DNA of 64,000 nt from JAJPGZ01 sp038229295 (GCA_038229295.1 JBBROO010000007.1:1-64000); one strand, 5' to 3'. Shown: positions 1 to 8,745, counted from the stretch's first letter. Notes: generated from the sequence alone by a model not told the origin. Translations and numbers: made by a program.

Positions 1-277
1 CAATCCATTCGTGGACGCCCACCAATTTGTAACAAAGCGCGGCGAGATATGGCAAAATCGGAAACTCGGTGCCGACATATCCGGCTTCACTTCCGGCCCA
101 ATCGATTTGCGGATGCGTGAACTGAAATCCGTTTTCGGAAAAGTTGCGCGCGATCGCCGCGACGTCGCTTTGCCGCCAGCTCCATTGGTCGACGAATGGT
201 TGATTGATCGACATCAAACGCACAGCCACGGCGACGACGCCGATGAGGACCGCGAGATGAAGATGTCGATCTTGCAC
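1..277 (-). CDS. Membrane glycosyltransferase-like protein, N-terminal part (runs off the window)
   Basis: The minus strand encodes a short cytoplasmic start, one hydrophobic segment (about residues 6-19), then a segment with VDQWSWRQSDVAAIARNF and later EFPILPYLAALCYKL. This pattern is typical of the first periplasmic loop of GT39/ArnT-like polytopic glycosyltransferases, which move sugars from lipid carriers in the inner membrane. The start is set as GTG at 277-275 because AAGGAG lies six bases upstream. Codons 2-5 (Gln-Asp-Arg-His) are written by a copy of the AAGATCGACA repeat. Only 92 codons lie in the window, so the family call is moderate. Confidence 0.6.
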   Translation of the reverse strand, partial: MQDRHLHLAVLIGVVAVAVRLMSINQPFVDQWSWRQSDVAAIARNFSENGFQFTHPQIDWAGSEAGYVGTEFPILPYLAALCYKLVGVHEWI

Positions 278-333
278 GAATCGCTCCTTGACAAAGCGAC
301 GAGGCAAAGTCAATCGAGTACCGTCGTTTTGAG

Positions 334-879
334 ATGAAAACGTATCTTTATTTTCTTGGGGTTATCGCAGCACTCGCGCTCGGGGTTTTGCCGCCGCCAT
401 TGAATGCGCAGGCGCCGCCGCCGCCCGATGCGCCCGACGTGGTTGATTTTTCGAAGTTGCTCCCGCTTCTGCCGGATGCGCCCGCAGGCTGGACGGCGGA
501 TAAACCGGAAGGATCGACGAGCGATGTCGGCGGTTTCAAACTAACAAATGCGCATCGCGATTATCGCAAAGGCGAAGGCAATGACGCGCCGAATGCGGCC
601 ATCAGTATTCTCGATTCCATTTCAAATCCGGATTACGTCATCGCGACGACGGCGGCTTGGGATTTGAATAGCGAAAGCGGCGAAGGTTACAGCAAATCGG
701 TGACCATCGAAGGCAATCCGGGTTTCGAAGCGTACGAGAAAGACAGCAAGCACGCGACGCTTTGGGTGATGGTGGCGAAGCGCTATTTCGTGCAAATCGA
801 ACTAACGAATCTCGATCCGAAGGATTTGCAGGAGTGGGTCAAGCGCGTCGATTTGAAAAAGCTGGCGACGATCAAATAG
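334..879 (+). CDS. Secreted protein of unknown function
   Basis: This 181-residue protein starts with a clear signal peptide (MKTYLYFLGVIAALALGVLP, probable cleavage after LNAQA), then a Pro-rich stretch (APPPPDAPDVVDF). The mature part is polar with alternating beta-like segments (VTIEGNPGFEAYEKDSKHA, LWVMVAKRYFVQIEL) and a Lys-rich C-terminus. I recognise no catalytic motif. It is probably periplasmic or surface exposed. It is transcribed away from the truncated glycosyltransferase gene on its left, so the short gap between 278 and 333 must hold both promoters. The small ORF at 887 begins eight bases after its stop, which suggests shared transcription. Confidence 0.7.
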   Translation: MKTYLYFLGVIAALALGVLPPPLNAQAPPPPDAPDVVDFSKLLPLLPDAPAGWTADKPEGSTSDVGGFKLTNAHRDYRKGEGNDAPNAAISILDSISNPDYVIATTAAWDLNSESGEGYSKSVTIEGNPGFEAYEKDSKHATLWVMVAKRYFVQIELTNLDPKDLQEWVKRVDLKKLATIK

Positions 880-886
880 AGATTCG

Positions 887-1063
887 ATGCGCGATTCCGA
901 GCAGAGTGAAAAAATCAAAAAGATCGTCGGCGAAAAAAAACCCGGCGATGTGTGGGACGAAATCTATCGGCTGAATCAGTTTGTGGCCAAGATTGTGCCG
1001 CGAGAAGCAGACGATCATGGACACGCCGTACGAAAAATTGTTGGAAAGCCTCGCGCGCGCTGA
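887..1063 (+). CDS. Small ORF overlapping the nucleotidyltransferase gene
   Basis: ATG at 887 opens a 58-codon frame, Lys/Glu-rich at the start (SEQSEKIKKIVGEKKPGD), then VWDEIYRLNQFVAKIV, and ends at TGA 1061-1063. Its last 47 bases overlap the start of the nucleotidyltransferase gene in another frame, so the two are probably translationally coupled. The acidic/basic helical look and the coupled arrangement resemble small partners of MNT-type nucleotidyltransferases in toxin-antitoxin-like pairs. That role is inference; I recognise no family. The last 14 or so residues may be incidental to the overlap. Confidence 0.45.
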   Translation: MRDSEQSEKIKKIVGEKKPGDVWDEIYRLNQFVAKIVPREADDHGHAVRKIVGKPRAR

Positions 1064-1463
1064 AGTTCAATTCATCGTTGTCGGTGGCATTGCCGTCGCG
1101 CTGAATGGATTTGTGCGAACCACGGAAGACGTTGACATTCTTATCGAAAATTCGCCGGAAAATATTGGGCGCTTATTGGAAACGCTATCCGGGTTTGGTC
1201 GCGGCGAAGCGCGCGAACTTCAGGTGACGGACTTCGACGACACTGAGGGCGCGGTCCGAATCATTGAAGATTTTCCGCTCGATGTGTTTACCATCATGAA
1301 CGGCAAACGTTTCTCTGACCTGATTGGTTCGACCAAACAGACAGAAGTTAACGATTCCCATGTGCGCTACCTCAACGCCGCCGCGCTCATTTCGTTGAAG
1401 GAACACTCTAAGCGGGAGAAAGACCAGATCGACGTTTCGGCTCTGCGACGGGGAACGGACTAA
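1017..1463 (+). CDS. MNT/DUF6036-type nucleotidyltransferase-fold protein
   Basis: The 148-residue protein begins at ATG 1017 (MDTPYEKLLESLARAEVQF). It carries IVVGGIAVALNGFVRTTEDV followed by DILI, the Gly-Gly and Asp-x-Asp signature of small nucleotidyltransferase-fold proteins such as those of AbiEii/MNT type. The C-terminus has NAAALISLKEHSKREKDQID, also common in this group. Such proteins modify RNA or proteins with nucleotides, often as toxins or antitoxins; the substrate here is unknown. The gene overlaps the small ORF at 887. Its 3' end abuts the broken pcm gene on the opposite strand, so the pair probably arrived by replacing the 3' half of pcm. Confidence 0.65.
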   Translation: MDTPYEKLLESLARAEVQFIVVGGIAVALNGFVRTTEDVDILIENSPENIGRLLETLSGFGRGEARELQVTDFDDTEGAVRIIEDFPLDVFTIMNGKRFSDLIGSTKQTEVNDSHVRYLNAAALISLKEHSKREKDQIDVSALRRGTD

Positions 1464-1855
1464 TGCCGCGTCGAAGGGCGCGTGCTCGAGCCAGCCGTTG
1501 TAGCCGTCGCAGATTTTGACCTGCACGTTTTTATAACCTAGTCGCTGCAAGGTCGCTTCGGCAGAATAGCCTAACGGTTCGATAATCTCGATCGAGTAAA
1601 CTTCGGCGACGAGCTCAGCCAAAATCGCCGCTTGATAACCGGAGCCGGTGCCGATTTCCAAAAGCGATCGGTCGGTTGCAATTGCAACTCTTCGGTCATG
1701 AACGCGACGAGGAACGGTTGTGAGATGGTTCGCGCGTAGCCGATCGGAAGCGGCCGGTCAGCGTAACTCGCGGCGCGGAATTCTTCGGGGACAAATTCTT
1801 CGCGCGGCACTTTGCGTACGGCCGCACGCACGCGTTCCTCGTTCATTCCGCGCAT
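1464..1855 (-). pseudogene. pcm: Broken protein-L-isoaspartate O-methyltransferase gene (frameshift, lost 3' end)
   Basis: Minus-strand translation from ATG 1855 (AGGAG nine bases upstream) gives MRGMNEERVRAAVRKVPREE, then GYARTISQPFLVAFMTEEL, the typical start of Pcm. At about 1660-1668 the frame is lost. One base short, the other frame continues with EIGTGSGYQAAILAEL, the SAM-binding motif, and VAEVYSIEIIEPL. The similarity stops after GWLEHAPFDAAL at about 1470, where the opposite-strand nucleotidyltransferase gene ends. The usual product is about 200-220 residues; roughly 130 remain. Pcm repairs isoaspartyl damage in proteins. A frameshift plus truncation makes this a remnant unless the frameshift is a sequencing error. 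Confidence 0.75.
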
Positions 1856-1954
1856 GACAGATCGCTCCTGCAAGCATGTTCGCGCGCGGCCGCGAGGTCG
1901 GCCACAGAAATTCTTCGTGTCCTTCGTGACCTTCGTGGTTAATTTCACCGCCTC

Positions 1955-3886
1955 ATGGCTGACGAACGCAAAACTCCCGAGCAACGCGCGCAGATGACGG
2001 AGATCGAACGTCTCCGCCATTCGGCCGCGCATGTGCTGGCGACAGCGATTTTGAAAATCTGGCCGGAGGCGCAATTCGCGGCCGGGCCGCCAGTCGAAAA
2101 CGGTTTTTACTACGATGTCGATCTTGCGCACCGCATTTCGCCCGAGGATTTCGAGAAAATCGAAGCCGAGATGAAGAAGGAGATTAAGGGGAACCATCCG
2201 TTCGAGCGCATGGAAGTTTCGCGGGATGAAGCGCTCGAGATGGGAAAGAAAGGGCGACTGGCTTCGTTAGGCGATCGCGAGCAGCTGAGCAAATTCAAGA
2301 TCGATATCATCGAAAACATTCCCGAAGGCGAAACGATCTCGCTCTATCGCAACGGCGACTTTGTCGATCTTTGCGCGGGGCCGCACGTCATGCGCACGGG
2401 AAACATTGGCGCGTTCAAGCTGACTCACGTCGCGAGCGCCTACTACAAAGGCGACGAAAAGAATCCGCAGCTCCAGCGAATCTACGGCACCGCCTTTAAG
2501 AACAAGACGCAGCTCGACGAATACTTCGCCATGCTCGAGGAAGCGAAGAAGCGCGACCATCGCAAGCTCGGCAAGGAATTGGAAATTTACATCATCGACG
2601 ACGATGTCGGACCCGGACTTCCCCTGTGGTTACCGCGCGGCGCCGCGATGATTGAAGAGTTAGAGAAGCTTGCCAAAGAGACCGAGTTTGTCGCTGGGTA
2701 TCAACGCGTGCGCTCACCGCACATCGCCCGCGAAAGCCTATACAAGAAAAGTGGTCACCTTCCGTACTACGCCGACTCGATGTTCCCGCCGATGAGTTTA
2801 CACGAAGGAGCGGGTAGCGCGGGCGTCTCGCCCGCGGTGCTCCGTGTCCCGCGGAGCACAGAAGCGTCGGACGAGACATCCGACGCGGCGCGCGAGACGC
2901 GCGCCCTACCCTCGGAGCATTTTGATCGCTACTATCTCAAGGCGATGAATTGTCCGCATCATCACAAGTTGTTTGCCGCGGTGCCGAGGAGTTATCGCGA
3001 TCTGCCGTTGCGCTTCGCGGAGTACGGTACGTGTTATCGCTATGAGCAGAGCGGCGAGTTGTTCGGACTAATGCGCGTGCGCTCGATGCAAATGAACGAC
3101 GCGCACATTTACATGACACCGGAGCAGTTCGAGGCGGAGTTCAATGCCGTCAACGAGATGTATTTGAAATATTTCAAGCTCTTCGGGATCGAGAAATATC
3201 TGATGCGCTTCTCGACGCACGATCCATCTAAACTCGGACAGAAGTTTGTCGATGAACCGGAGCTCTGGAAACAAACCGAGGAGATGACGCGCAACGTGCT
3301 CAAGAATTCCGGAATTAATTTCGTCGAAGTGCCTAACGAAGCCGCGTTTTACGGACCGAAGATCGACGTGCAGGCCTGGAGCGCGATCGGGCGCGAATTC
3401 TCCATCGCGACCAACCAGGTCGATTTCGCGCAGCCGCGCCGATTTAATCTCGTTTACAAAGATCGCGATAACACCGAGAAGACGCCGCTTTGTATTCATC
3501 GCGCGCCGCTTGGAACACACGAACGCTTCATCGGGTTTCTGATCGAGCATTACGCCGGAAACTTTCCGCTTTGGCTCGCGCCGGAGCAGGTGCGCATTCT
3601 CACCATCGGCGACGAACCGGAGCTGATCGATTATGCGCGCAAGATCGACAACGAACTGCGCGCAAACTTCGTGCGTTCCGATGTCGATCTTGGGTCCGAC
3701 AAAATTAACGGGAAGATTCTGCGGGCCGAGCAAATGAAAGTGCACACGATGTTGGTCATCGGAAAACGCGACATGGAAGCGGACGCCGTTTCCGTTCGCA
3801 TCCACGGAAAAGGCAATCTGGGCGCGAAACCCAAGGGCGAAGTGGTGGCCGACATTTTATTGTCGATCAAGGAACGTCGCGCGTAA
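1955..3886 (+). CDS. thrS: Threonyl-tRNA synthetase with an in-frame repeat insertion and no TGS domain
   Basis: This 643-residue class II synthetase charges tRNA-Thr. The editing domain is seen as HSAAH near residue 23 and DLCAGPH near 140. The catalytic core has MNCPHHHKLF, motif 2 (RYEQSGELFGLMRVRSMQMN) and motif 3 (HRAPLGTHERFIGFLIEHY). The anticodon-binding domain follows from about residue 545. Two points are odd. The N-terminal TGS domain of most ThrRS is absent. About 40 residues rich in Ala, Ser, Arg and Thr (after MFPPMSLHE, ending before EHFDRYYLK) are encoded by a palindromic repeat element (2814-2908). Four AAGATCGACA copies lie in the gene. recQ overlaps its stop by one base. 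Confidence 0.95.
   Translation: MADERKTPEQRAQMTEIERLRHSAAHVLATAILKIWPEAQFAAGPPVENGFYYDVDLAHRISPEDFEKIEAEMKKEIKGNHPFERMEVSRDEALEMGKKGRLASLGDREQLSKFKIDIIENIPEGETISLYRNGDFVDLCAGPHVMRTGNIGAFKLTHVASAYYKGDEKNPQLQRIYGTAFKNKTQLDEYFAMLEEAKKRDHRKLGKELEIYIIDDDVGPGLPLWLPRGAAMIEELEKLAKETEFVAGYQRVRSPHIARESLYKKSGHLPYYADSMFPPMSLHEGAGSAGVSPAVLRVPRSTEASDETSDAARETRALPSEHFDRYYLKAMNCPHHHKLFAAVPRSYRDLPLRFAEYGTCYRYEQSGELFGLMRVRSMQMNDAHIYMTPEQFEAEFNAVNEMYLKYFKLFGIEKYLMRFSTHDPSKLGQKFVDEPELWKQTEEMTRNVLKNSGINFVEVPNEAAFYGPKIDVQAWSAIGREFSIATNQVDFAQPRRFNLVYKDRDNTEKTPLCIHRAPLGTHERFIGFLIEHYAGNFPLWLAPEQVRILTIGDEPELIDYARKIDNELRANFVRSDVDLGSDKINGKILRAEQMKVHTMLVIGKRDMEADAVSVRIHGKGNLGAKPKGEVVADILLSIKERRA
2814..2908. repeat. Palindromic GTAG/CTAC element inserted in frame in thrS
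   Basis: The element begins GTAGCGCGGGC and ends GCGCGCCCTACC, so the ends are near-inverted copies. Inside are four consecutive hairpins: GCGGGC-GTCTC-GCCCGC, GTGCTCCG-CGGAGCAC, GCGTCGGA-TCCGACGC and GGCGCGC-GAGAC-GCGCGCC. Its length keeps the thrS frame open and adds about 40 residues. Elements with the same kind of ends and nested hairpins lie at 22618-22668 and 25940-26003. Confidence 0.8.
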
Positions 3887-5721
3887 TGGCTCAGATGGAT
3901 CTGGGCGGCGCCTTAAAGAAACACTTCGGTTACGATGAGTTTCGGCCGCTGCAGGAGGAGATTGTTCGCGACGCACTCGCTGGTCGCGATGTTTTTGCGT
4001 TGATGCCGACGGGTGGCGGGAAGTCGCTCTGTTTTCAATTGCCAGCGTTGCTGCGCGATGGCTTAACGATTGTGGTTTCGCCGTTGATCGCGCTAATGAA
4101 GGACCAGGTGGATGCGCTACGGGCGAGCGGAATCGCGGCGACGTTTCTAAATTCGTCGTTAGATCGACAGGAAGCATCTGAGCGATTTCGCGGTTTGAAT
4201 CGGGGCCAATACCGAATGCTCTATGTGGCGCCGGAACGACTGATGCTGGACACGTTTCTCGAAAGCGCGCTGAATTGGAATATCACGCAGCTGGCGATCG
4301 ACGAAGCGCATTGCATCAGCGAATGGGGCCACGATTTTCGGCCGGAGTATCGGCAACTGGCGAAGTTGCGGAGGCATTTGCCGGATGTGCCGATCATGGC
4401 GTTGACGGCAACGGCGACGGAGCGAGTCCGCGCTGACATCGTCAAACAATTGAAACTGCGCGAGCCGTGTTGTTACGTCGCGAGTTTCAATCGACCGAAT
4501 CTGACCTACACCGTCGTGCCAAAAACGTCGGCTTACGATCAACTGCTCGCTTATGTGCGGGCGCGGCCAGAAGAGAGCGGCATCGTCTATTGCGCGAGCC
4601 GAAAAACGGCCGATGGCCTAACGAAGAAGTTAAGCGAAGACGGCATTAGCGCGAAGCCGTATCACGCCGGACTCGAAGGCGCAGACCGCTCGAAGCACCA
4701 GGAAGCTTTTTTGCGCGACGACGTGCGCATCATCACGGCAACGATCGCGTTCGGAATGGGAATCAATAAACCGAATGTGCGTTTCGTTATTCATCACGAC
4801 CTGCCGAAGAATGTGGAGAGTTATTACCAGGAAACGGGCCGGGCGGGGCGCGATGGTTTGCCGAGCGATTGCGTGCTGTTGTTCAGTGCGAGCGATGTGA
4901 TGAAGCAACGGCGTTTTATCGAGGAGAAAAGCGACGCCGAGCAGCGCATCGCACATGAGCAATTGCGTGCGATGATGACTTACGCCGAGACGCGGGAATG
5001 TCGGCGGGCGACGTTGCTGCGTTATTTCGGGGAAGAATTCGCAGAGCCGACGTGCGAGGGCTGCGATAATTGTCTGAATCCTCGCGAGACGTTTGATGGA
5101 ACGGTGCATGCGCAAAAGTTTCTGTCGTGCGTGCAGCGGGTTTACGCGAAGCAAGGATTCGGCTTCGGGCTGAATCACATTGTCGATGTACTGGCCGGCG
5201 CGGAGACGGAGGCGATTCGGCAGCGGGGGCACGATCAACTTTCGACCTACGGAATCGGAAGCGATATGAAACGGGGCGCCTGGCAAGCAATCGGGCGGGA
5301 ACTTTTACGACTTGGATTGATCGCGGCGGCACCAGGGAAATTCGCGACGTTGCAACTGACTGAAGCGGGTTGGACGGCATTGCGCGAACGCAGCGCCATC
5401 ACTTTGACCACGCCGGCAGAGAGCGAGCCGCGCCGGCGAACAAAAAAACGAGCAGGCCAAATCGAATGCGACGAGATCCTCTTCGATCGGCTGCGTGTCC
5501 TCCGTCGAAAGCTGGCGGACGAACGTGATGTTCCGGCCTACGTGATTTTTTCTGATGTGTCGCTCCGCGAAATGGCGCGCAGTTTCCCGACGACGGCGAG
5601 CGAGTTCGGCAAAGTTCCCGGCGTCGGTCAACAAAAACGCCGCGATTTCGCCGAGCCTTTTACGGCTGCGATTGCAGAATATCTCGCGGCCAATTCCGCA
5701 AGATCGACATCGCGATCCTGA
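3886..5721 (+). CDS. recQ: ATP-dependent DNA helicase RecQ
   Basis: The 611-residue protein unwinds DNA 3' to 5' in recombination and repair. Walker A is GGGKSLCFQLPALL (about residue 43). The DEAH box is AIDEAHCISEWGHDFRPEY (near 139), and the helicase C domain has GIVYCASRKTADGL and YYQETGRAGRDGLPSDC. The RQC zinc motif follows as ECRRATLLRYFGEEF and CEGCDNC. An HRDC domain (LRVLRRKLADERDVPAYVIF, then REMARSFP) lies near residues 530-605, so length and order match the family. The start ATG overlaps the thrS stop (TAATG). The C-terminus reads ARSTSRS, where the AAGATCGACA repeat at 5700 writes Arg-Ser-Thr just before the stop. Confidence 0.96.
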   Translation: MAQMDLGGALKKHFGYDEFRPLQEEIVRDALAGRDVFALMPTGGGKSLCFQLPALLRDGLTIVVSPLIALMKDQVDALRASGIAATFLNSSLDRQEASERFRGLNRGQYRMLYVAPERLMLDTFLESALNWNITQLAIDEAHCISEWGHDFRPEYRQLAKLRRHLPDVPIMALTATATERVRADIVKQLKLREPCCYVASFNRPNLTYTVVPKTSAYDQLLAYVRARPEESGIVYCASRKTADGLTKKLSEDGISAKPYHAGLEGADRSKHQEAFLRDDVRIITATIAFGMGINKPNVRFVIHHDLPKNVESYYQETGRAGRDGLPSDCVLLFSASDVMKQRRFIEEKSDAEQRIAHEQLRAMMTYAETRECRRATLLRYFGEEFAEPTCEGCDNCLNPRETFDGTVHAQKFLSCVQRVYAKQGFGFGLNHIVDVLAGAETEAIRQRGHDQLSTYGIGSDMKRGAWQAIGRELLRLGLIAAAPGKFATLQLTEAGWTALRERSAITLTTPAESEPRRRTKKRAGQIECDEILFDRLRVLRRKLADERDVPAYVIFSDVSLREMARSFPTTASEFGKVPGVGQQKRRDFAEPFTAAIAEYLAANSARSTSRS

Positions 5722-5741
5722 ACTTCGGAGCGCGCGCCGAA

Positions 5742-6347
5742 TTACAAACGGCGACGGCGAGCGAGCGCGCGTCCGATAACTCCCAAACCGCCGGCTCCGG
5801 CGATGAGCGCCAAAGTTGAAGGCTCAGGAATTGCGGCCGGCACTGAAATCTGGCCGACGTTATCCACTTTGCTTCCAGCATTCGGACCGGTCGCGAGCGT
5901 TCCCTGCGCCGCAAACTGCGAATTGCGCAAGCCAGGAGCAACCTCCGGTTGGAATCCAGCGGTGGAAACTTGGAAAGGGCCGATATTCTGCCCGGCGGAC
6001 GTCGTACCAGCAATGGTCGGCCCATTGTAGGTCCAAGTGAGATTGGCAATGGCCGGATTATCGAAGGGATTCGTCTGAGCCGGAGTGATTCCCACTAGCG
6101 AGGAGGAAAACGTCCAGTCGGCCGGCTGCATGTTGGATCCGGGGATAAAAGCACCGAAATCATAAATCGTGAAGAAATCCCCCGCGGTCGCGTTCTGTTC
6201 CGCCGTGATGTTGACGGTGTAGCTCCAAATGGTGTTTTGCCCACCTTGGGTCGATGTACCTGTAAAAGTGGGGATAATGTCCGCCTTCGCTTGAGTCAAA
6301 GAAGCGGCAATCACAACAATTCCTGCAAAAAGTAGTTTTTTGATCAT
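5742..6347 (-). CDS. PEP-CTERM sorting-domain protein
   Basis: The 201-residue product starts at ATG 6347 with signal peptide MIKKLLFAGIVVIAASLTQA. The body is Thr/Gly/Asn-rich, as in secreted surface or matrix proteins. The end reads IPEPSTLALIAGAGGLGVIG followed by RALARRRRL, which is a PEP motif, a membrane helix and a basic tail recognised by exosortase. The protein should therefore be cleaved and anchored or released at the outer surface. No exosortase gene is in the window. The start was chosen over an upstream Met because of the signal peptide and a promoter at 6375-6401. It converges with recQ across 20 bases. Confidence 0.85.
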   Translation of the reverse strand: MIKKLLFAGIVVIAASLTQAKADIIPTFTGTSTQGGQNTIWSYTVNITAEQNATAGDFFTIYDFGAFIPGSNMQPADWTFSSSLVGITPAQTNPFDNPAIANLTWTYNGPTIAGTTSAGQNIGPFQVSTAGFQPEVAPGLRNSQFAAQGTLATGPNAGSKVDNVGQISVPAAIPEPSTLALIAGAGGLGVIGRALARRRRL

Positions 6348-6374
6348 GCTTAGAACCCTCAGGTAGCAGACGGT

Positions 6375-6401
6375 TAAATAGAAAAACGGTTCGCCTGTCA
6401 A
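6375..6401 (-). promoter_or_regulatory. Probable sigma-70-type promoter of the PEP-CTERM gene
   Basis: On the minus strand TTGACA (6401-6396) is followed 15 bases later by TATTTA (6380-6375), about 30 bases before the start codon at 6347. The spacer is two bases shorter than ideal. Seen by eye only. Confidence 0.45.
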
Positions 6402-6496
6402 CATTTAATCGGAATAAACAGGGACGGTGGATGCAGAAGAGGGTCAAAATTCAGCTCCGCCTAGCAAAAATTTTCGGTAGAGAACCGTCTGCCGAA

Positions 6497-7993
6497 TCAA
6501 GCTGCCTTGGCTCGGCCGCGCCAAAGCAAGTAGACCGGTACCCCAGTCAACACGATGAGGATTCCGATTCCCGAGGTAGCTGGCGCAAGCCACGCAAGAT
6601 CGACAATCAACAACAACGCGAGAAAGATCGATATCATGGGGACCAGCGGGTAACCCCACGTGCGATACGGCCTATCGGCTTCGGGATGCGTACGCCGTAG
6701 AACCATCACCGCTCCCACGAGCAAAATATAAAAAAGCAAATCAGCGGAAACAATGTACTCGAGCAGCTGCGTGTAAATATTCCCGTAGCTGGGAGCACCA
6801 GTCGGACCCGGAGTCACCGTGCGCGGAAGCGTCAGCAACGCCGTCCAGATTCCTTGAGCGAACAGTGCCGCGGACGGAACGTGGTAAGCATTCGTCGTCG
6901 CGATTTTCCGAAAGAACAAGCCGTCCTGCGCCATGGCGTAGTAGACACGCGCGCCGGCGAGGATGAGCCCATTGTCGCAACCGAAGGTAGAAATCATGAT
7001 GGCGCCGGCCATTGCCATTCCGCCGGCCTGGCCAAAAATTGCGTTCATCATGGCGACCGCGACGCGATTTTGCGGAGCGTGCTGAATCGCCGCGAATGGC
7101 AAGACTGCGACATAGGCCACGTTCGCAAGCACGTACAAGATCACCACGATGCCGCAACCCCAGAGCAGCGCGCGCGAAAGATTGCGGCTAGGGTCGTGCA
7201 CTTCGCTGCCCACGAAGGTCACATTCGTCCAGGCGGTTTGGGCGAAGAGCGGGCCCACCATTGCTTTGCCAAACAAAAGCGCGAGCGCGAAGCCGCCGGC
7301 AACCGCGAACCCCGGCTGCGCCATTTGCGGGCTCCAGCCGTTCGCCCAGGAGTCCCACCATGTCGATGTACGGGCGGCGCTGGTCGCGCTCCAGCCTAAC
7401 GACAAGCCAATAAGGACGACCGCCGTCAGCGCCGCAGTCTTCGCGAACGTAAAACTATTTTGGACCAGCTTCCCGATTTCGAGCCCGCGGGTGTTTGTCC
7501 ATGTCAGCAAGGCGATCAGCGCAATCGCGACAAGTTGCTCCATCGACAAACTGATGGCATATCCGCTGCCTAACGAAACAGGCGCGACCAAATAATTGTC
7601 CGAAGCAACTCCCGGAACGAACACGCCGAGAAACCTGGCGAAGGCGATGGCGACCGCTGCGATTGTCCCCGTTTGCACGACAAGAAACAGCGTCCACCCA
7701 AACAAAAAACCGAGTGAAGGCCCGTAAGCTTCGCGCAAGAAAACGTAGACCCCACCTGCGCGCGGCATCATCGTGGCCAGCTCGGCGCAGCAAAGCGCGC
7801 CGGTGATTGTCATCAAACCGGCGACGGCCCATGCCAGCAGCAGCCAGCCCGGCGCGCCGATCAAGCGCGCGGATTCCGCCGACGTGATAAAGATACCCGA
7901 CCCGATCATCGAGCCGATCACGATCATGCTCGCGTCCAGCGAGCTAAGTTTCGGAATGAGTCGTCCGCTGGTGTTGTTGTCGATCTTGCTCAC
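6497..7993 (-). CDS. APC-family amino acid permease
   Basis: The 498-residue protein has about 12 hydrophobic segments and the family opening SSLDASMIVIGSMIGSGIFI. It then shows APGWLLLAWAVAGLMTI and, near the C-terminus, RRTHPEADRPYRTWGYP. Such proteins import amino acids or related compounds by proton or sodium symport. The start is GTG 7993, whose GTGA overlaps the TGA stop of pxpA. An upstream Met in the same frame would lie inside pxpA. The operon context (pxpB-pxpC-pxpA) suggests 5-oxoproline or a glutamate-like amino acid as substrate; that is inference. Codons 3-5 (Lys-Ile-Asp) come from the AAGATCGACA repeat at 7978. Confidence 0.85.
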   Translation of the reverse strand: MSKIDNNTSGRLIPKLSSLDASMIVIGSMIGSGIFITSAESARLIGAPGWLLLAWAVAGLMTITGALCCAELATMMPRAGGVYVFLREAYGPSLGFLFGWTLFLVVQTGTIAAVAIAFARFLGVFVPGVASDNYLVAPVSLGSGYAISLSMEQLVAIALIALLTWTNTRGLEIGKLVQNSFTFAKTAALTAVVLIGLSLGWSATSAARTSTWWDSWANGWSPQMAQPGFAVAGGFALALLFGKAMVGPLFAQTAWTNVTFVGSEVHDPSRNLSRALLWGCGIVVILYVLANVAYVAVLPFAAIQHAPQNRVAVAMMNAIFGQAGGMAMAGAIMISTFGCDNGLILAGARVYYAMAQDGLFFRKIATTNAYHVPSAALFAQGIWTALLTLPRTVTPGPTGAPSYGNIYTQLLEYIVSADLLFYILLVGAVMVLRRTHPEADRPYRTWGYPLVPMISIFLALLLIVDLAWLAPATSGIGILIVLTGVPVYLLWRGRAKAA

Positions 7994-8745
7994 AGCGAAC
8001 TTTCCGGCGCACGGATCGTCACACCTTGAAGCTCGAGTTCGGCGCGCAGCGTGCGCACGAATTCGACCGCGCCCGGCGTATCGCCATGGACGCAAATTGT
8101 CTCCGCGCGGACATCGACATCGGTGCCCTCGACCGATTTCACCTTCCCTTCGCGCAACATTCTGACGACACGCCTCGCCGCCTCCTCCGGATCGCTCAGC
8201 AAAGCATCAGCGCGCTCGCGCGACACGAGCGAACCGTCGGCCAGATAATTTCGGTCCGCGAAAACTTCACGCACGATGCGCAGTTGCTCCGATTCCGCCG
8301 CCCGCTCGAGCGCGCTATTGCCGGGCGCGTACAAGATTAAATAGGGATCGACCACCAGAATCGCGCGCACGATCGCCTCGGATAAGCCCGTGTCTCGCGC
8401 CGCCATATTATATAGAGCACCGTGCGGCTTCACGTGATTAACCCGGAGCGTCGCCGCGGTCGCGAGGGTGCTGAATGCGCCTAACTGATACGCGACCTGG
8501 GCAAAGACATCGATGAGCTCGATCTTCCCCTCCAGTCGTCCGAAATTTTCCCGATCATCCAGACTTGGATGCGCTCCCACCGAAACATTTCGCGCTCCCG
8601 CATCGGTGATCGATTGCAGAATGGAGTTCGGATCGCCCGCGTGAAAACCGCACGCGATATTGGCTGACGTGACCAGATCGAGAAGTTCAGGATCGAATCC
8701 CGCGCCTTCGCCCAGGTCGGAGTTAAGATCGACAACGAAACTCAT
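7990..8745 (-). CDS. pxpA: 5-oxoprolinase subunit PxpA (LamB/YcsF family)
   Basis: The 251-residue protein opens with the family signature DLNSDLGEGAGFDPELLDLV, then ANIACGFHAGDP, and contains VNHVKPHGALYNMAARD and ETICVHGDTPGAVEF. With PxpB and PxpC it forms the ATP-dependent prokaryotic 5-oxoprolinase that opens 5-oxoproline to glutamate in the cytoplasm. It overlaps pxpC by four bases upstream and the permease gene by four bases downstream, so the operon is tightly coupled. An AAGATCGACA copy lies close to its start codon (8725-8734). Confidence 0.92.
   Translation of the reverse strand: MSFVVDLNSDLGEGAGFDPELLDLVTSANIACGFHAGDPNSILQSITDAGARNVSVGAHPSLDDRENFGRLEGKIELIDVFAQVAYQLGAFSTLATAATLRVNHVKPHGALYNMAARDTGLSEAIVRAILVVDPYLILYAPGNSALERAAESEQLRIVREVFADRNYLADGSLVSRERADALLSDPEEAARRVVRMLREGKVKSVEGTDVDVRAETICVHGDTPGAVEFVRTLRAELELQGVTIRAPESSL

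Noticed and set aside
11..337. Plus-strand ORF at the window start
   Set aside because: The opposite strand encodes a membrane-protein start with a good ribosome-binding site and family-like sequence (VDQWSWRQSDVAAIARNF), so the plus frame is a shadow.
762..974. Plus-strand ORF overlapping the secreted-protein gene
   Set aside because: It runs out of frame inside a well-supported gene with a signal peptide and has no protein-like features of its own.
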